NCBI GenBank assembly: GCA_016206275.1
Contig: JACQRY010000108.1
Span: 1-8,307, forward strand
Reading direction: 5' to 3'
Source of the DNA: Nitrososphaerota archaeon
GTDB taxonomy: Archaea; Thermoproteota; Nitrososphaeria; Nitrososphaerales; JACQRY01
Length of the DNA: 8,307 nucleotides
This document shows, in pieces, positions 6,024 to 8,307 of the stretch. The notes beneath the pieces are model-generated. The model searched no databases, had not been told where the DNA came from, and worked only from the letters and a program-made list of their open reading frames with translations. The position numbers and the translations under genes are program-made. Position 1 is the first letter of the stretch. The number at the start of each line of letters is the position of its first letter.

Positions 6024-6030
6024 CTTAATA
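6024..6030 (+). promoter_or_regulatory. Possible TATA box for the helicase gene
   Basis: CTTAATA is centred about 30 nt before the TTG at 6057. With the opposing box at 5980-5985, the 101-bp gap between tmk and the helicase forms a compact divergent promoter region with the two boxes about 45 bp apart. Confidence 0.4.
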
Positions 6031-6056
6031 GCTGAACAGACAGAATCTAGGTAGGC

Positions 6057-7595
6057 TTGGCTTCCAGATTTGAAAACCACCCGTTGATTAGATCTGGGAG
6101 ACTAGAGTTCCGCAGCTATCAGGTCAGCATCGCAGAGCAGTGTCTGAAAGAGAATACTCTGGTGGTTCTCCCCACAGGGCTGGGGAAGACCGTAGTAGCT
6201 CTGCTCACCCTCGTTGAATTTGCTCGGGACGTCGCGGAGAAGAAATGCCTCTTCCTCTCCCCCACTAGGGTGTTGGTTCACCAGCACCGTGACTTCATAC
6301 TTTCAAACAGTCTGCTCGGCGAAGAAGATGTTGAGATCGTGACTGGTGAAGAGCCTCCTGAGCTTAGGCGGATAAGGTGGGGAAAGAAGGTTATCTGCGC
6401 CACACCTCAAGTAGTGGTGAATGATGTTGACAACCGGCTACTGAATCTAGAGGAGTTGGGGCTTGTCATCTTCGACGAGGTTCATAGAGCTGTGGGCGAC
6501 TATGCCTATAATGTCCTAGGGGAGCAACTAGGCTCAGCCTGCCCCGCGTGTAGACTCGTAGGGTTCACAGCCTCGCTACCCGGAGAAATGCGGCTAGTCC
6601 GCGATATCTTGCAGAGGATGAGGTTCAGCAAAGTAGAGGCTAGAGACGAATCCAGTGAAGAAGTCAAGCCCTTCACTCAGGACACAGAGGTAAAGTGGGT
6701 CGAAGTCACTCTTCCACCAGTCATGCAGCATATCAGGAACCGCATAGCTGCGGCGATGTCGCCTTACGCGAAGACTCTTGTAAACGCAGGGCTCCTGCCG
6801 AAATCAGCTGAGAATAAGCTGAGCTTCAGAATGATTTTGGAGTGCAGAAAGAAACTCGGTTCTCCAAGATTTACCCCTGAAGCTGCTGCTCTCTACTCTT
6901 TGATCAGGCTTAACCACGCGCTTTCGATTCTGGAGACTCAGAGCTTAGAGTCGTTCAAGGATTTCCTAGATAGGCTCATTGAGCGTAAACGAGGTATCGG
7001 ACTGCCATCTCTCCTAGCGCAGGACTCTGTGGTGGAAGCATACGAGGCTGCGAGAGGAGCGTTGATGCTCGGAGTGGAGCATCCTAAGATAGCCGCATTG
7101 AAAGATGCTTTAGACTCGTTAAAGCAGGGTGAGAAAGCGATGGTGTTCGCAAGCTACAGGCATTCAGTCGAAATGCTTTGCAGAAGACTCAATGAAGCTG
7201 GCATTAAGGCTGGCTACCTGATCGGGAAGAGCGGCGGAGGCTTCTCCCAGCAAGAACAGGTGGAGGCCCTTGAAGACCTTAGAAGTGGCCGTTACAGTGC
7301 TTTGGTTGCAACACAGGTGGGCGAGGAGGGCTTGGATGTTTCGGAATGCAATTTGGTGGCGTTCTATGATAATGTGCCAAGCGGAATCAGGTTCATCCAG
7401 AGGCGGGGGAGAACAGGCAGAAGAGCCCCAGGGAAAGTCATGATCTTTGTGGCAAAGGACACTAAGGACGAGGCGTATTATTGGATGGGGCTGAGACGAC
7501 TGCAGCAATCCAATAGGATAGCTCACATACTATCTAACTCAAACAGTCAGCTGAATCTTAAATCATCTGCAAACCAAGAGAAACTATCCCCATAG
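6057..7595 (+). CDS. Hef/FANCM-like superfamily 2 helicase without nuclease domain
   Basis: This 512-residue DNA helicase resembles the helicase half of archaeal Hef and eukaryotic FANCM/Mph1, which act on stalled forks and branched DNA. Visible motifs are FRSYQ (18-22) and Walker A LPTGLGKT (38-45). They continue with SPTRVLV (68-74), ATPQVV (115-120), DEVHRA (140-145) and TAS (171-173). A helical insert of Hef type spans roughly 200-330, followed by motif IV MVFASYRHS (362-370), motif V ATQVGEEGLDV (from 418) and motif VI QRRGRTGRR (448-456). After motif VI only about 55 residues remain, ending in a polar Asn/Ser-rich tail. The ERCC4 nuclease and HhH domains of euryarchaeal Hef are therefore absent, and no nuclease gene follows within the window. 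The stop is a clean TAG with a convergent gene 12 bp beyond, so truncation by frameshift is not evident. The TTG start is supported by the CTTAATA box. An ordinary RIG-I/Dicer-like relative is less likely. Confidence 0.85.
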   Translation: MASRFENHPLIRSGRLEFRSYQVSIAEQCLKENTLVVLPTGLGKTVVALLTLVEFARDVAEKKCLFLSPTRVLVHQHRDFILSNSLLGEEDVEIVTGEEPPELRRIRWGKKVICATPQVVVNDVDNRLLNLEELGLVIFDEVHRAVGDYAYNVLGEQLGSACPACRLVGFTASLPGEMRLVRDILQRMRFSKVEARDESSEEVKPFTQDTEVKWVEVTLPPVMQHIRNRIAAAMSPYAKTLVNAGLLPKSAENKLSFRMILECRKKLGSPRFTPEAAALYSLIRLNHALSILETQSLESFKDFLDRLIERKRGIGLPSLLAQDSVVEAYEAARGALMLGVEHPKIAALKDALDSLKQGEKAMVFASYRHSVEMLCRRLNEAGIKAGYLIGKSGGGFSQQEQVEALEDLRSGRYSALVATQVGEEGLDVSECNLVAFYDNVPSGIRFIQRRGRTGRRAPGKVMIFVAKDTKDEAYYWMGLRRLQQSNRIAHILSNSNSQLNLKSSANQEKLSP

Positions 7596-7607
7596 AAGTG
7601 GAAACTA

Positions 7608-8307
7608 CTAGAACGCCACCACAATGGACGAGCCTAAGACCACAAGAATAGTGGCGATTATAACCATGCCATTTACCTTTTCAATACTCTGAATCAATAC
7701 ATAGGAACCTATGGTAGCCACCACAGGGCTCATGTTCGACAGAGGAGCCACCAGTACGATCGGTAGAATGCCTAGTGAAAGATAGTAGAGCATGTATCCA
7801 ATGGCTGTCGCAACCCCAGAGACTAGAAGATATGAAAGATCCCGCCTGCCCATCTTAGAGACTTCTGTGAAACCTCCTTTGGCCGCAACAAAAACTGCTT
7901 GAAAGACGGTTGAGAAAAGATATCCTATTAGCGCCGCGGTCAGCGCACCACCGATCCCAACAACAGCTGCGCGACTGGCAACCCAAGCTAAAGACCATGC
8001 GATGCTTCCTCCTAATCCAAACCCCAATCCCTTCAGAAAGGTCAGACGTCTAACAGCTACGCGGTTGCCCCCGGAAGGCTCGCTGAAAGCTATCAACAAG
8101 ACCCCAAGAAAGACAAGTGCAGTCCCAGCTGCGACTGTGATCGTGATCACCTCGCTGAGCAAGAGGACTGCCAAGAGACTGGAGATAGGCACCTGTGTAG
8201 TCGCTACTTGACCTGTTCTTGCAGCACCTATTGTCTTTATGGAGCCATATATCAGCTGCCGACCTAGATTATGGTTGAAGAATCCCCCTAGAAAACCCAG
8301 GAGCAGA
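7608..8307 (-). CDS. EamA/DMT-family membrane transporter (5' part outside the window)
   Basis: An integral membrane protein of the drug/metabolite transporter superfamily; the substrate cannot be inferred. The frame is open to the right edge: codons from 8306 down to the TAG at 7608-7610 give 232 residues without an internal stop. The GTG at 8192 is therefore an internal codon and not the start. Sequence upstream of it (GAARTGQVATTQ, then PISSLLAVLLLSE) is the typical end of a first EamA repeat. A linker with EPSGGNRVAVRR separates it from the second repeat. That repeat ends with APLSNMSPVVATIGSYVLI and a last helix, VIIATILVVLGSSIVV. About seven hydrophobic segments are visible, and a full protein would have about ten, with roughly 60-90 residues missing. 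The gene is convergent with the helicase gene, 12 bp between stops, with no terminator-like hairpin in between. Confidence 0.85.
   Translation of the reverse strand, partial: LLLGFLGGFFNHNLGRQLIYGSIKTIGAARTGQVATTQVPISSLLAVLLLSEVITITVAAGTALVFLGVLLIAFSEPSGGNRVAVRRLTFLKGLGFGLGGSIAWSLAWVASRAAVVGIGGALTAALIGYLFSTVFQAVFVAAKGGFTEVSKMGRRDLSYLLVSGVATAIGYMLYYLSLGILPIVLVAPLSNMSPVVATIGSYVLIQSIEKVNGMVIIATILVVLGSSIVVAF

Noticed and set aside
8002..8211. Plus-strand ORF opposite the EamA gene.
   Set aside because: It is antisense to a clear membrane-protein frame that continues to the window edge. Its Pro/Thr/Arg composition is what the reverse of hydrophobic codons gives.

Overview
The window looks like ordinary-to-accessory chromosomal DNA of an archaeon. 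The evidence is an F420H2:NADP oxidoreductase, a stand-alone Hef/FANCM-type superfamily 2 helicase, frequent TTG and GTG starts, few Shine-Dalgarno sites, and a recurring A/T-rich TTAA-type box centred about 27-30 nt before the start codon of most genes, as expected for TATA boxes of leaderless archaeal transcripts. A helicase without an attached nuclease and a possible proteasome-chaperone-like protein would fit a TACK-type lineage (Bathyarchaeia, Caldarchaeales or Nitrososphaeria relatives), but no marker here fixes the lineage.

Layout, left to right. (1) The window opens in the last 49 codons of a winged-helix DNA-binding protein (1-150, +). It is followed after 32 bp by npdG (183-881, +) and then a small conserved-looking protein (960-1319, +) with some resemblance to proteasome assembly chaperones of the PAC3/PAC4 type. 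(2) Convergent to these, with stop codons overlapping in a TTAA, is an endonuclease III gene (1316 to about 1984 or 2026, -). (3) A 379-bp gap (2027-2405) has no convincing gene but holds a 13-bp palindrome abutting a 37-nt imperfect hairpin, and short protein-like stretches broken by stops. (4) Three minus-strand genes follow: a dihydropyrimidinase/hydantoinase-like amidohydrolase (2406-3866/3875), an HD-domain phosphohydrolase of the SAMHD1/COG1078 type (3964-5271) and a thymidylate kinase (5338-5955). (5) Divergent from the kinase is the Hef/FANCM-like helicase (6057-7595, +). (6) Convergent to that, 12 bp away, is the C-terminal part of an EamA/DMT-family transporter (7608 to window end, -).

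Functionally, the right half groups genes of deoxynucleotide supply and genome maintenance: dTMP kinase, a putative dNTP triphosphohydrolase and a replication-fork-type helicase, with a base-excision glycosylase further left. The amidohydrolase could belong to pyrimidine or hydantoin catabolism, but one metal-ligand histidine is replaced by glutamate. Because most genes appear to have their own promoter box, the grouping is more likely a neighbourhood than a tight operon. No CRISPR array, insertion sequence, tRNA or rRNA was found.
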